Positions 1 through 12,636 are shown, counted from the first letter of the stretch. The stretch: 64,000 nucleotides of DNA from Blasia pusilla (GCA_050084515.1 CM114273.1:25792001-25856000), one strand, 5' to 3'. Notes: generated by a model from the letters alone, not told the origin. Numbers and translations are program-made.

Positions 1-268
1 CAGACACTCTTCTTCAATTTTTTGGGACTTAAATCGGATCAACACAGTTAGTTTATGAAACAGTTGGCATTGTTGTTTTTGTGTTGGTTATGTATGTGGT
101 CACTCATGTCTTCTTGCCCTCTCTGAAGTTGCTTTTTAAGCCGATTTCACTGGGCCTAAGTTATTTGTATTTTTTGATATCTCACAGGGTTCCTGTACTG
201 TATTTGAGTGTGTTACAACCTTATGTCCAGCTTTGTGACATGAAGTCCTCTTTTATCTGGTGATGTAG

Positions 269-3200
269 ACAATTGCAGTGGTGGCGGTTCCACAAGGTGT
301 TGTGCAACTGGGCTCAACGCAAACAGTATGTGAACAGACTTAAAAGTGCACTTGTTTGTGTGTATCTTTGCGAATCCTTCCTGGGCAGTTCCATGCTCAG
401 GGTCATGCAATAGTCATCGTTGCAAAATAATGACGAGACCCCTCTTTCCTGCTCCTTACATTTCACATGAGAAATCGGTCCTCTTTAATTGTTTGAGCTC
501 TTTGGAACAGGTTTGTGCTAGGTCTTTTTGATTCATGACAAGTTATTTCCATATTGGTGTCTTGTTGCAGATAATGGAAGACTTGACCTTGGTGAGTCAC
601 GTGAGGGCCCTTTTTGGAACTCTGCAGAGTGTACCTGGAGCTTTTCTTTCAGATTATGTCCCAGAGCCACAAGGATTCGTATCAGGACCTTGCCCCATGG
701 TGGTGCCTAGACCTCTAATGATGCCCATTGTGGCTTTAAGTGATTCTGCTAGAAGTATGAATATGATCCATTTGCACCCAGGGCAAATGAATATGAGTAG
801 GATCCAACAACCCAGAGCATCTGTCGTGAGCAATAATTCTTTTGGCATGAGGAATGTTTGCAAAGCATCATCCATGCTAGCAAGAGCTCACCAAATTGAC
901 CCATATCTGCCATCCCACATAAATCCTCCCTCTTCACAGAAACCTAAGGTCTTGCCTGGTGCACAATTGGGGAGTGGTAACTCATTGTTAAGAAGTCTTG
1001 CATCATCCATTGTACCTGTGAGCTTAGACACTAGTCGAGGTTCTGCAGATGTTCCATCTTCGAGTGTCTGTACTCCTAGACGTAGTGCAGTTCCTGTAGG
1101 AAACCTGTTCCCAGATAATCCCAGAGTGTTATCTTCAGCGACAGACTCTTGGAGTTGTGCACCTTCTGTGCCGCCAGTTTTGCCCCTTTTGGTTACACAA
1201 AACAATATTGGAAAAGTTTTCGGAAAAAGGGAAGCTGCAGACCATCAAAGTCATCATGCATTGGACTCCAGCACACATCCTTGTGACAGGAGTGTTTCCC
1301 AAGATATTGTAGCAACACTTGAACCACCTTATGTGAAGAGTCCTGGTTCTATAAGTAATCTTGCAAGCAGGAGAGGTGCCTGCTTACCAACTATATCATC
1401 TCTCAGCACCAGCCGAGATCCCTTTGGGAAATTGGACACATGTAACAGAGAGCTGTTAAGAGAGTCTAAAGTACAGACGTCTGCTTTTGAGGGCTTGGGC
1501 ATGGATGCAGTAGTCAAAGGACCACTTGTTCAGAACAAAAGTTTCAATACAAACCAAGTCACAGGACTTCAAAGTGGTCAAGCACACAGATCAAGTTCCC
1601 GCAGAGAGATTCCAACTATACCTCTCCACAACTTTACGATGGGGGAAGTGGCACACCAATCCAAGTTGAGCTTGGGTGCAAAGCTGACCTATGGGTCTCC
1701 TTCTAAGGATGCATCAACCACATTCCTTAATGTGCCAAAAGCTGAACTTATGGAGGGGTGTGAATTTCGGGGTACTGTGGGAACCAATCAGGAGGTCTTT
1801 GGGCAATTTCCTGCTACTTTCTTGAAGTAACAGAAACTGCAGAGCGTTCGGAATCGATTGCACAGGGTTTGGGAAATGAGGTATTTTGTCGTGGGCAGCC
1901 TGTTAGTGATGTGGAAGAAGACTTTACAGGGTTTGTTGGAGACACAGACAGGACACTTGACTGTTCATCTTCCATTTACAGTCATTTCCCCATAGGAGAT
2001 GAGTTGTCACAAGCCTTGAGACCTGCACTTGGGAAAGAAGCTGACAGTCATGCCCACTGTGTCTTGCATCCTCAACATTCTGATGTTGATTGTAAGGAGA
2101 ACATCAATGGTCAGCAAGTGGAGCATATAGAAGTCGCCAGTGACGGTGCCAAACAGAGGCGGCTGGAATGTCTAGGCTTGGAGCTTGAGGACTTTGGAAT
2201 ACTACTATCACATACAGTATTGATGGATTCAAAACCGGAACCTCTGTTGGATGCAATGGTGGCAGGTATTTCAAGTAATTGTGTAGCTTATCCTCCAAAC
2301 CCGACAATGGCTGCTCAAGAGGAGCTTACCATGGCACTGTGTAGTACTGCTGCTTCAGAGTCAGATTGCACACTTACAAGGATTGAACATCCTGCTGGAG
2401 AATCTCCAGAAGATGGTCCCGCACCTGAGGTCTATCTTTGCAATGGTGAGAAAGTAGTGAATTTACAGCTACACAGCAATGGATCTCAAGGAGAAGCAGT
2501 ATCCGACAAAACTTTAAGCCTATCCAATGGCAATAGGGAGGAAGGAAAGAGGAGGAATTGTGATGAAAGGGGCCCTTTGGGTCCACCATCAATCAAAGGG
2601 AACAATGAGTCACCTAAACTTGGGAGTGCAAGGAAACGACTGAAACCAGGAGATTCCCCCAGGCCACGACCTAAAGACAGACAGCAAATTCAAGATCGAG
2701 TTAGGGAGCTACGTGAAATTGTACCCAATGCAAACAAGGTGCACTCTTGAATCTTGTCTAGTGATCTCTCGTTGACATAATTGTGTTGGATGAGAAAATT
2801 CAATGAGAATTTTCTTGATCAGTCTTCAAATACAGATAGCGGTTAAGTTCCTTGTGTTATTTGACTCTAATTTAGTTCATGACATCACAACATGAATGTT
2901 CATATTAATTGTCTTTGCATCTGGTTTTTTGACCAGAATGTTAGGAAAGTTATCATGTTCATTTCATGAACCTGAACGTATGATTCACCTAGAATTGAGT
3001 AGACAAAGAGATTTTCAGTTTATTTTCTAGAACAAAAAAGTTGTATCAGCCACCATGTGTCTTGGTGCATTGGATCCATCATACAGTATTTGCAGCCAGA
3101 TTCAAGGATTGGACTAGGTTTTTGCGATGGGTTTAGAGTTTTTTTTAAGTATTATTACAAGAACAGAGCCAAAGTTTACAGTGTGTCAAGAGACACACAT

Positions 3201-5641
3201 GGGCCAACTGTGGTCTGGGTAGGGCAAATGCCTTCTCTGGGCTGGAACTGTGCCCCTAATGTCAGTGCATTGAACTTGCAACCTTCCTTTGTCCTATCTA
3301 GAAGAAACTGCCTAATGTGTGCTGCCATCTACGGCTTCATAGAAAGGGAAATATTTAGCAAGCATGATGTCAATCAGCTTGGTCGGTCCTCATACCAAAT
3401 AGAGGCCAGTAAATGAAGTACACGACCTCTCCGTGCCCCAGTAGCGTCCTGGATCTGAACGGTGCTTCTGATTTATTAAACTCACTAGTTTAATGGCTCG
3501 TGCCATGCACCTAAAATTGTTTCACTCAAATTATTTTCATGAAATAATACTCTAAAACAAATCAAAACAAAGTTTAAATGAGAAATTTTTCATGTTAAAA
3601 ATTGGTATGGAAACACCCTATTAATAAGTCATAATGATAAAAATCGACATCACTAATTTTGAAAAGAAATTTAGAAGCCATGTGGCGTCCATAGTACATT
3701 TTACAATTGTGAACACCTAACACAAATAATAGTTTAAATGTAGAGATCTTGTACTTTTCTGGAAAAATATCTTCAAGTGCTGACAGAGCAGACATGATCA
3801 AGCTAAAGTGGGATTTGAAATGGAGAGTCAAGCCGGATATACCTTACATACTGATATACTAGAAAACCAGAATCAAACGTGCGGGGTCTTCCAATTAGAA
3901 TCAATTATGTAACCAGCCACACTCTCTTCCTGGTTTGTAAGTAGTGCACATAAGTTCGACAGCAGATTGGTGTCTTCACTTACGGGCTTGAGGTAGATCT
4001 GGGTAAGATGAGAGGAAAGGCATGTAATGTGGAAATTGACATATGATTTCTTTTTGGCTGTAGAGATTTATGTTTTGGATCTTCATTATGGAGTTTTCCC
4101 TCATTGTAAAGATTCTATGACTTCAGAGTTTGACTTGTCCATGTTCTTTTGGGAAACAGTGCAGCATTGATGTTTTACTTGAGAGAACAATCAAGTAAAG
4201 ATTCTATGACTTCAGAGTTTGACTTGTCCATGTTCTTTTGGGAAACAGTGCAGCATTGATGTTTTACTTGAGAGAACAATCAAGCACATGCATTTCTTGC
4301 AGAGTGTGACACAACTTGGGGGAAAATGGACCCATTTGAAAGACTGGAAGGTTGGTGGACATTCTATGTTTACCGTATGGGCAGCTCTTTATCTCATGGT
4401 GAATCATTGAATTGCACTTGCAGACCCTCTGATTGCATAGTCATTTGTTGTGAAAGAAGGGTAAATTTGTAATGTGTTTAGGTCTGGGCTGGAGTGTCAA
4501 GAAAGAAATTACTCTGACAAGGAGCCTTGTGACCGAGTAACTCAGCCCTCAGATTTGGGAATTGTTGCCTACTGTAGTGTCATATGTATTGACAGAATGA
4601 TGTTAATCCATCCTTCAAAATAATGACAAATGGTTAGATGAACCTCAGGGGCAGCAGTCCGGGGTTTGGAGAGGAAAGTGTGTACAGCAGAAAGCACAAG
4701 TCTACTCCCCATGAGGTTGTTGTAATTGCAGAGCAGCAGAAAGTAGCGGTAACAATCGATTTCACATAATTCACACCATGGGATAGTAGATCTTCTATGG
4801 GCATTACAAAGGAGTCTGTAATTTGAACAGGAGCAGGATACAGAGGCTCGCACTTCTCCGATTGAGGATTTAGATAATGGAGAAAGCGTTGGAATTGACT
4901 TTGGTGTACAGAGCAGGGTCTGCCCAATCGTTGTTGAAGATCTAAATGAACCCCGAAAAATGCTCATTGAGGTCAGGACCTTCTATTTTTGGGGATGATT
5001 TCAGTGCTCCTTAACCTGTCTGATGATTGCTTTCTACGTAGTGTGTGACGCATGACATCTTCAAACAAAATTCAACAGTTTTTTACTATTACAGGTCAGA
5101 AATATCCTTAGGCATGATTACAAATGTGCAATAGGTCTGAAAAAGAATAGCGGAACACATTGGATTTGCCCTTGTTAAGGAACCTATGGTAGTTATAAAA
5201 CAGCATGTGTTTTCTCTGCGTGCAGATGCTGTGTGGAGATAAGGACCTTTTCTTGGAAATTGCAGACACTGTACGAGGTCTGGGCTTTTCAATTCTGAAG
5301 GGTAGCACAGAGCATCGTGGCAGCAAAACCTGGGCCCGCTTCATTGTGGAGGTGAAGTTACCTCAGACCGTATGGCAGGTGTTAGTCATATGACAGACTG
5401 CAAATACTAGGATTCCTGATTTTCATGACCCTTGGTTGCTTTCTCACTGCAGGCCACCCGAGATGTTCACAGAGTGGAGGTGCTTTGGTCACTTATGCAG
5501 CTCTTTCAAGCATCCAACATCGACTCAAGTGCTGCAAATTACAGCCGGGGCATCCAAGTTCAGGACAATACTAGCAGCCCAAGTTCATATCCATTGTTTC
5601 AGCCCCCAACACACCTTCCAATGGCAGGTCGACTTATTTAG
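269..5641 (+). CDS. LHW: LONESOME HIGHWAY-like bHLH transcription factor (5' partial)
   Basis: Plant bHLH factor; in Arabidopsis the family dimerises with TMO5-type bHLHs in the nucleus to drive vascular cell divisions. Exons I assign: 269-325, 571-1771, 1834-2738, 4249-4350, 4831-4971, 5226-5351, 5453-5641. The first encodes VAVPQGVVQLGS and continues into IMEDL, as in the N-terminal sensor-like domain of LHW. The third ends with RPRPKDRQQIQDRVRELRE, the basic region and helix 1; the fourth supplies CSIDVLLERTIKHMHFLQSV, helix 2. VCPIVVEDLNEPRKMLIE, then LFLEIADTVRGLGFSILKG and TWARFIVE, form the C-terminal ACT-like dimerisation domain. Junction phases agree. The 5' end lies before base 1. 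Reading frame changes between 1771 and 1834: either a 62-nt intron (phase fits) or a frameshift. The large middle exon is low-complexity and poorly conserved, as usual in this family. Confidence 0.88.
4106..4284 (+). repeat. 89-bp tandem duplication across an intron-exon boundary of the LHW-like gene
   Basis: Two essentially identical 89-bp copies lie head to tail (4106-4194 and 4195-4283). Each holds the end of the intron, the acceptor (AG at 4158-4159 and 4247-4248) and the first 12 codons of the exon encoding helix 2. Only the second copy continues into open sequence. Use of the first acceptor gives the same 12 residues and then a TAA stop at 4196-4198, because the copy boundary falls there. 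Confidence 0.9.
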
Positions 5642-7827
5642 ATTCTCATGTACCATGTGGTCTTCCCAATTTACCAGAACGGGTGCAATGAGTATGCCAA
5701 AGGTCTGCAATGACTGGCACCCATCAAGTGATAGCACCTGGTTCTTGTTGGGCTTCAAAATCTCAATACTTGGTATCTTCTTAGGGCATTGTTTGGTTGT
5801 GGCCGCAATGCAACCTCAGATAGTTTTCAAGTCCTCCAGAGTCCCACTATAAGCAAGATCTGGAGAGTCCCATCTACTTTTTGGAGATGTGAACTTCCAG
5901 CCCTTATGGTGATGAGCAGGTCCTAAATACTTTTTCTTCTTATAGAATGGCATGAAGAGTGTCGGGAGGAATGTTTTCCCCTGTTATCTGCACTCTCCGC
6001 CTGTAATCTATGACTAGATGAAGAGGTGATGGTAGAAGAAACCAAGTAGCAGTTCATACTTGTGAGATTTCCTGAAGCTAACTCAAGGCGTATGTAACCA
6101 AATCATTTCTCTCAATCTTAAGTGACTCTTTTCTTTCTCTTCCCAACTGGTCACAGGAGTGTCATGCGATCCTGTTTGCCACAACTCCGTAAGGGCTGAT
6201 TGTATGCAAGTCATTCATTCCCAGTTGCTCGGTGTATGTAGATGCCTTTCTTTCTTAAATTTCGGACAACCAGTCGCATAGAAAGTGAACTTCAGGGTGG
6301 CCAACAGACACTGCACCATCTTCACGTTCAGGGCAAAAGTGTCTGTTTTTCTTCCAAAACTTGAAGTGCGAAATCACTTTCTCTCAATCGGATGCACACA
6401 TAGTGTGCCAGAGTGACTGTCTAGTCCAAATTACTCACCCGTGATCGTCTTCTGTAAATCTGGAATATCGGTGCGCTATGAATCCCGAAGTAAGTACACA
6501 CGTAAACCCTCCACTTTCGTCACAATCCCGTCCAATGACCGCGAAAGCATGCATCCCCCAGGAGACCGCTTTCGTAAAAGAGGATGCTCCGTGCGTCCTA
6601 GGAAGTGTAGGTGACAACCCCAAGACCCCACACCCGATCCTTTTGCGCCTCGCTGCCATTTGCAACTTAGTCGCTCGGGCCGGTCTTCTTGGATCCGATC
6701 GACGTCACGTGAAAATCCAGCTCGTCCTCCGAACTGCAAAGCGGGCAATTCATGTCCGTGATAGCCTAATCGTTGGTAAGATGTTCGCCAGGGGTAGTAG
6801 CAGTTCGCTGGCAATCGGCAAGCCTAGCAGCTGATTTCTTACATCGGGGTACACTAGAGCAACTGCGTGTGCAAGAGCTTTGTTCATTCGTGTGTCAATG
6901 ATGGACGGCAGAGGGTAAGCCATATTCATTCTTCATTCGTGACTTCAGGAAGGGCGGCACAGGCCCAGTTCAACAGGAGGTCTTGCTTTTGCCCGGGTGA
7001 TATCACAATTCTCTCACATCCCTCTACATGCCGACCATTTTATCCTTTTTCCTCTGGAATGCTTCAACTTCGTCTCCGTATCCCAGGAATGTGCGCTCCT
7101 GCAATTTAGGAAAAAATTCCAGCTAGCCTCTATGGTCCTCACGGGCTTCCGTGGACCACAATGGCTTCTCCCGGACCACGAACACACGACGTTGGATATT
7201 GAAGTTCTTCGTATTCGGAACATCTTCAAGCGAGGGGAACGAACACAGAAGAAAGTATCCGTGCTGTTCCCAAAGTGAGTCCCAATTGATGCCGAGGTCA
7301 TTCAACTGGTAACGAGCTATTCCAGCCAACGAAAGAACGAAGGAGAGACGGCCCCACCTCAAATTGGAGCCCCTAAGCATCGCGTCTACAGACAGGGAAC
7401 TCGAGAAAGCTCTTGCGAAGTGATGGAGTCAGTCGCAACCACAGACTCAACAGTTCAGAGATTCATATCAGCACATCAGTCGACATTTGCCCGGTGGGGC
7501 TACTACGCCTCTCGAGGGGAAAATGGACAGAGGGAGGGAACAAGCAAAGTCGAATTGCGATTGTAATCCGCATACTGTCGTGCGAAGGCACTGAATTGAT
7601 TTAAGCAAACCATTGCAAGTGTGGACAAATCCACGAAGATTAAGAATGAAAATTTCCCGACTCCGAGCAAATATCGCGCAATCTTCTCTGATGAATCGAC
7701 TAATGCAATAAGCAGAATTTCGAGCTTAACGATTAAAAACTAACGTTCCCGATTTCCGGTGAGTTCCTGCCTGAGGCACTGGATATTATCATTGACAGGC
7801 TACAGTGCTACTACTACCTGAGGAATT
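5642..7827. other. Intergenic region between convergent LHW-like and plastid L4 genes
   Basis: The 3' flank of the bHLH gene meets the 3' flank of the minus-strand L4 gene. About 6440-7600 is richer in G+C and has open frames on both strands, but none gives a protein I recognise, and I see no repeat. Presumably this holds the two 3' UTRs and spacer. Confidence 0.5.
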
Positions 7828-8757
7828 CTATTGTTCTTGCGCAGCTCCTTCTTCTTCTTCTTCCGCTCCGTCCTCGATAACCTGGCCCTCAGCGTCGATA
7901 AACTGCCCGTCTTCGACTCCTTCGGTGTCGAAGTCGCCAAAATTTTCGCCATAAGTATCATTGAGATAGTCCAAGCCGGACTTAGTGAACAAGAGCTTGT
8001 CCGCCCTCAAGATGTCGTATAAGTTCAGAGTACGCGGCGACAAAAGTTTGACGGTCTTGATATTCCTAGAGGATAAATCTAGCCCTTCCGATATCTCTTT
8101 GGTGAAGATCAGAGACTTCTGGTTTGGATTCACGCCCCATCTCTTGAGAGCCGCGATGAAATCCTTGGTCTTGGGAGTCGCGAATTGACCATCCAAGTCG
8201 TCCACCACGACCGCATCCACGGCCGCGCTCTGCAGAGCCGTACTGATTGCTAGCTGCTTTTCCTTCTTGTTGATCTTAATCCTCCAGTCTACGGGCTTCG
8301 GGCCGAAAACAACACCTCCTCCGGGTCGGAGAGGAGTACGTTGGGAACCTCGTCGAGCTTGGCCAGTTCCCTTTTGCTTGTAAGGTTTGCGACCTCCTCC
8401 TCTCACCTCGGAGCGAGTCAGGGTCGAGGCTGTTCCTCTCCTTCTGTTCTGGAGCTCTGTGATCACACCTCGGTGCACCACTGCTCCGGCAGTCTCCGGC
8501 CGCGCAGACCGCAAACTGATCTCCGCTTCGCCCGCCTTCTCTCCATCGAACGTGAGAACGGGCATAGACACCGCGGAAATGACTCCCACCTTCCTCCGCG
8601 CACTCGCGCTTCGCCGCTGCTCTCCATTCACGGAGCCGACCAATTTCAGCCCTTCGAATCCCGAAAACTTGCGCACTTCCACTGCGCCCTGCAAATTCCA
8701 CCCTGACGCCGCAGAGTGCAGCATTGTCGACGCTACCGCTGCTCCGCAGACCGCCAT
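7828..8757 (-). CDS. RPL4: Plastid ribosomal protein L4 (nuclear gene, intronless)
   Basis: 309-aa component of the plastid 50S subunit; L4 proteins bind 23S rRNA and line the peptide exit tunnel. Residues 1 to about 60 are rich in Ala, Ser and Arg with few acids, as expected of a chloroplast transit peptide. The uL4 domain starts near MPVLTFDGEKAGE and includes the conserved loop GGGRKPYKQKGTGQARRGSQ followed by GGGVVFGPKP. After VDDLDG and KSLIF comes NLYDIL. The last 35 or so residues are very acidic (runs of Glu), an extension found in plant plastid L4 and absent from bacterial L4. ATG at 8755-8757 opens the frame and TAG at 7828-7830 closes it. The gene is intact and more G+C-rich than its surroundings. 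Confidence 0.95.
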   Translation of the reverse strand: MAVCGAAVASTMLHSAASGWNLQGAVEVRKFSGFEGLKLVGSVNGEQRRSASARRKVGVISAVSMPVLTFDGEKAGEAEISLRSARPETAGAVVHRGVITELQNRRRGTASTLTRSEVRGGGRKPYKQKGTGQARRGSQRTPLRPGGGVVFGPKPVDWRIKINKKEKQLAISTALQSAAVDAVVVDDLDGQFATPKTKDFIAALKRWGVNPNQKSLIFTKEISEGLDLSSRNIKTVKLLSPRTLNLYDILRADKLLFTKSGLDYLNDTYGENFGDFDTEGVEDGQFIDAEGQVIEDGAEEEEEGAAQEQ

Positions 8758-9112
8758 ATCTCCTCAACCTCGAGAGTCCCTCTCTCTCTCCTCTCCTCTC
8801 CTCTCCTTCCCTTTCCTCTCCCTCGCGATCGCGCGCTCTCTATCGCTCTTTGGTGATCCCCTCTCTCATCCCGTTCTGCCGCGACTCCCACGCGCTCTCG
8901 GAGCGGATAAGCTTTGGGGAGCCGGGTATGGTATGGTATGGCCGGGTCGGGAGGCCTTAACCGCAGGTGGAGCGAACCGGGGTTGGGAGAGAGAAAGGCT
9001 GCAGTGCAGAAAAGAGTGGTGGGAACCCATCGCGCTTTGGTCCAAATGAGTCGAGAGTTCGAATGCCACGTCGTCCGGCATACACCATTCACCACATTAG
9101 AGAAAGAAAATA
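8758..9112 (-). promoter_or_regulatory. Upstream region of plastid L4 with CT/GA microsatellite
   Basis: Immediately upstream of the L4 ATG, plus-strand bases 8777-8830 are almost pure C and T, so the transcript leader would be GA-rich. Such tracts are common in 5' UTRs of plant housekeeping genes. A short tandem GGTATGGTATGG lies near 8926-8940. I see no convincing TATA box; assignment as promoter/leader rests on position. Confidence 0.45.
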
Positions 9113-9193
9113 TTAATTTTGACAAACATGATTGTTACTAAAAGGTTATTGAGGTCAAACAAAATTGGTTCGTGTTTCTTCTAGTGTATGTTT

Positions 9194-9370
9194 CATGGGA
9201 GAGTGCATGCGGCAATTGGGGCATAGCACGGAAATATTTCATATGCGATGGGCAGCATATGAAATATTTGAATTTATGTCCAGCGTTATTAATCTCTTCC
9301 TTTCGTGGGTTATATGTTAATTCTTCGTACACTTTTTTATTTCCCGTGCATCGCACGGGCGCCTTACTAG
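9194..9370 (+). mobile_element. Helitron 3' part (non-autonomous, 5' end not found)
   Basis: The block ends in a perfect 7-bp hairpin (9343-9349 pairing with 9353-9359, loop ATC), then 11 nt later CTAG at 9367-9370 and a T. A hairpin shortly before CTRR, followed by T, is the Helitron 3' signature. Its body (GGGAGAGTGC, then GGCAATTGGG, then TTTGAATTTATGT) resembles 29406-29612, so both belong to one family. No TC-type 5' end is visible upstream. Confidence 0.6.
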
Positions 9371-9373
9371 TTA

Positions 9374-11067
9374 TCTATATAATTAAAAGAGGATGGGATT
9401 TGAGGATCCTTTCATCCGTTGTCGACACTTGTCTGTTTTGCCTTCTTCGAGTGATGACACGTGTAATAGAAGAGTTGAACTTACGTGACAGAAGAGCTAA
9501 ATTGACAAGATCAATTAAAGTAAAGAGATGTCTTTCCTCACGGGTGATTTTCACTCGTGCATAACATCGGCATTATGCTAGTCTCTACTAAATTTCAAAG
9601 GTCATTTGAATTTAATTCTAAACGATCCTATTGGTTCTAAAGGCGAGCAATTCCATCGGTTGAAGATATCAAGTATCAAGAGGAGAGGAGTTTGCAAAAT
9701 GACAAGGCGATCTCTAATAAGAATAAGAATATCGATCGACAATAGAGACAAAATGAATTATACGCAAAGAAATATTATTAAAAAGTCCTTGACAAAAGCG
9801 TTTTCCCTAGCTTTTTTTTTCTTTAGCATGTATGACTTGTACAAAAAATTCATAAGAAGTTCTTTTAAAAAAACCCTCCTAAGCCAGTTAACCCATCTTA
9901 AGACCAAGACTTGGATTTTTTTCTTGGTCCCGTTATAATACGGGAGATCTTTGAGTTGTTTTTTATTCCTTATGCTAGTGTTAAGCTTGTGTCAAGCACA
10001 AGTTTAAATTACCTCCCATATTTAATTCTAAAATTTTGAAATGACATTTAAAATAATTTTTGAACAATTGTATGGAAGGGAAGGCGAGCAATCTTATATA
10101 CAGAAAGTATGAAGAGGAGAGATAGTTGCAAAATGAAGGGGCACTCTCTAATAATAATGTAGATTGGTTTTGCTCTCCTATTAAAACAAAATTGACTCTT
10201 TTTCCTAATCAAGTCTTAGCCTCTTTTTATGAACTTATAAGTGAACTTATATGCATGAGGGTTAATTTGGTGTATCCCTTCTTAAGCCCGCTTTTCTTCC
10301 TCCTTGCCCTGTTTTGGCATTCAAACTCATTGAAATTTTTTTCTTCTATGTATAGAAAAAAATTTCAAATCTTTGACGAACTCTCCTATCCATTTTTTTC
10401 CAACTTTTTCCTTTGTGAAAAAGTGCTTATAATTTCCTCACTTGAATTTTATTCTCATTTAATTAATTAGGTGAAATATTACAAGGGATATTAGGATGGT
10501 TCAAAGGATCTTATGGGGATTTGTACTATCTCAAGTGAGACCCATTTGCTACGTACATGATCCAATACCTATAATTGTAAATGGAGATACATATGAAGCT
10601 ACTCCATGTGCAATGACATCCAAAAAAGCAAATCGATATCTCGGGTTTTCTCTAAAAAAATTATTTTCCTACATCTATATTATCATTGGCAAACCTATAT
10701 GCAAACTAAGACAAAATAATAAGATAATAAAAAAAATAGTTACAAAAGTACATTTTTTTTTATCAATTCACACTTTATATTTTGGGAAGGGAAAATGAAT
10801 TTGAATGGAAGAGTGAAATTATTTAATTAATTAAGATTAACTAATTATTTTGTTAGTAGATGTTATTTTGGTGGGAGAACCCGAGGGAGAGGAGTAGGTA
10901 TTATTTAAACTTTGATGGACGGGTGGAGTTATTTAAAAGAATGGAATGTCATTACTACTTTAAGATTTAAGAAAGTAGAGGTTATATTTGAATTTTAAAA
11001 CAAACATATTTTATGGATTACTTTAAAAAAACCATTTTCGTGGGCAAGCACGGACATGCTAAACTAG
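9374..11067 (+). mobile_element. Non-autonomous Helitron, about 1.7 kb
   Basis: Starts with TCTATATAATTAAAAGAGG after an A and ends with a hairpin (CGTG 11039-11042 pairing with CACG 11049-11052), spacer, CTAG at 11064-11067, then T. This fits Helitron insertion between A and T. The interior is AT-rich with no Rep/helicase frame. Near 9600-9740 and 10060-10170 it contains degenerate minus-strand copies of the small Helitron family seen at 19037-19218 and 40792-40994, so it is a nested cluster. Its 5' end lies only 3 bp from the 3' end of the preceding Helitron. Confidence 0.65.
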
Positions 11068-12120
11068 TATCATGCAAAAGAAGGCCATGTTTGTTATCCC
11101 TTTGGGATGGAAGCCATGCAAAAGGGGGCTACTTTGAATTACCCTAATACAACAATATCTACTTTGGCAAGGGACTTGGAGCTTATAATCTACTCTAACT
11201 TTGGCATGTTGAGGTGGATCCAATGGTATTCACTATCTAGAAGTGCTTTTTTGGTTTCTCTTCGGCTAATGGGGCCTTAATGCTATGTATATATAAATAG
11301 AATCAACTTATGATTGTATGGAGTAGCCCCATTCGTTTGTGCTAATCTTTGTTAATTTACACTTACCAATAAATGTAATGGCAACTTCACTTAAGATACC
11401 TTCACCATAGTATAGTAGCAAGGATTCATCTTTCATATCTTGAGCATTGATCTAAGACCACACATAAATCCAAGTCTCCCAAGTATTCTATCATTGTTCT
11501 ACTACTATTTTCAACTTTCAATTCAAAATTTTAGAACGTTTCCCTTATATTAATTTGCAATGTATGAAGTAGTACATGGTCACGAGAGAGACTTGGTATA
11601 ATTTCTAACCTTCTAAAATTTCCTCTCCTATTCATCACATGGACAATGAATAGGAAGTTGTTGGAAATTTTGACTTACAATTTGGACTCTCCCATTCCCT
11701 TACATGGGTAATGGAGACGAAATTTTAGAATCTTAGATATTCCCAAGTTTCTCTTACTTTTTCCCCCAAATTATGAACACTAAAAAGTGACTAATTAATA
11801 TAAATTAAATTAATTATCAAAATCAATAAACATGATTAAAATTACAAGGAAAACTTCTAAACTTTAAAATCGTCACTCTAGATTTGTAAATTTATGGGGA
11901 GACTCTACCAATTTGAAGCTTTCAAGTTAATACGTTTCAAGTTAAAAGTTTATTTAATTTAATAACTAATTGGATTTCTTTAGTGTAGGAAAATGGTGAT
12001 TATTATCATTATCTTATTGTCAAGAAAAATCCATTGTTAAGCTGAAAACTATAAAAAGAACAATAAGGAAGCAAACAACAATGTGATGATAGGCCTCTCC
12101 AACCATAAAACCATATATCA
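11068..12120. other. AT-rich intergenic DNA, nothing recognised
   Basis: No conserved frame, terminal repeat or RNA gene seen on either strand. Confidence 0.5.
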
Positions 12121-12636
12121 TTACTTATTTCGTCCTTCAGTATGCACTATATAATTCATTGATAAGCTTGGCATTGTGCTTCGTAAAATTCGAGGACTCC
12201 CATCACAATAGAGGCTGATGGGATGGCAATGTGTATCCTTCCCCAATGATCTACTTTGGGTCGAATGTGGTGGATGTTCACGGTCATACTTGTCCTTTTC
12301 CCTTTCCAAGGGAGCGATGCCATACACTACTACCCATGACACAGAATTAGAACTGCACACCTTAAGATGTGTTTTGCGACTTCGGTAATAGTCTGCACAA
12401 TTGCTCTCTTCTTCAAGGCAGTAACATAATATGGAGGCTGCCCTTGCTGTAAGAAGCGTGGGCATCAGGTCATGCTTGACAAATGAGAATTTATTTAGAT
12501 TCCGCAACAAAAGGTCAAATCTCAGAACTGGAACCGATCTAAATATCACTCTACATTTAGATTCACATGGTGTTAACAGTTCTATTACTTCATGATTTGA
12601 TGTGGGCCGCCTGTCAGGGGTATAGGACGAGCTCAA
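12121..12636 (-). other. Open frame of 171 codons, unrecognised
   Basis: An uninterrupted minus-strand frame lies about 320 bp beyond the stop codon of the proton pump interactor gene, on the same strand. The predicted protein has no motif, signal peptide or repeat that I recognise. It could be an unannotated exon, a transposon remnant or chance. I would not treat it as a gene without transcript support. Confidence 0.15.

Noticed and set aside
213-410. Minus-strand frame over the first LHW exon
   Set aside because: Shadow of coding sequence; no family resemblance, while the plus strand gives a clear LHW match.
8276-9125. Several frames on both strands around the L4 gene start
   Set aside because: Antisense or shifted shadows of L4 coding DNA and of the CT-rich leader.
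9606-10798. Three plus-strand frames of about 100 codons
   Set aside because: They lie inside a non-autonomous Helitron and are Lys/Phe/Ile-rich chance translations of AT-rich DNA.
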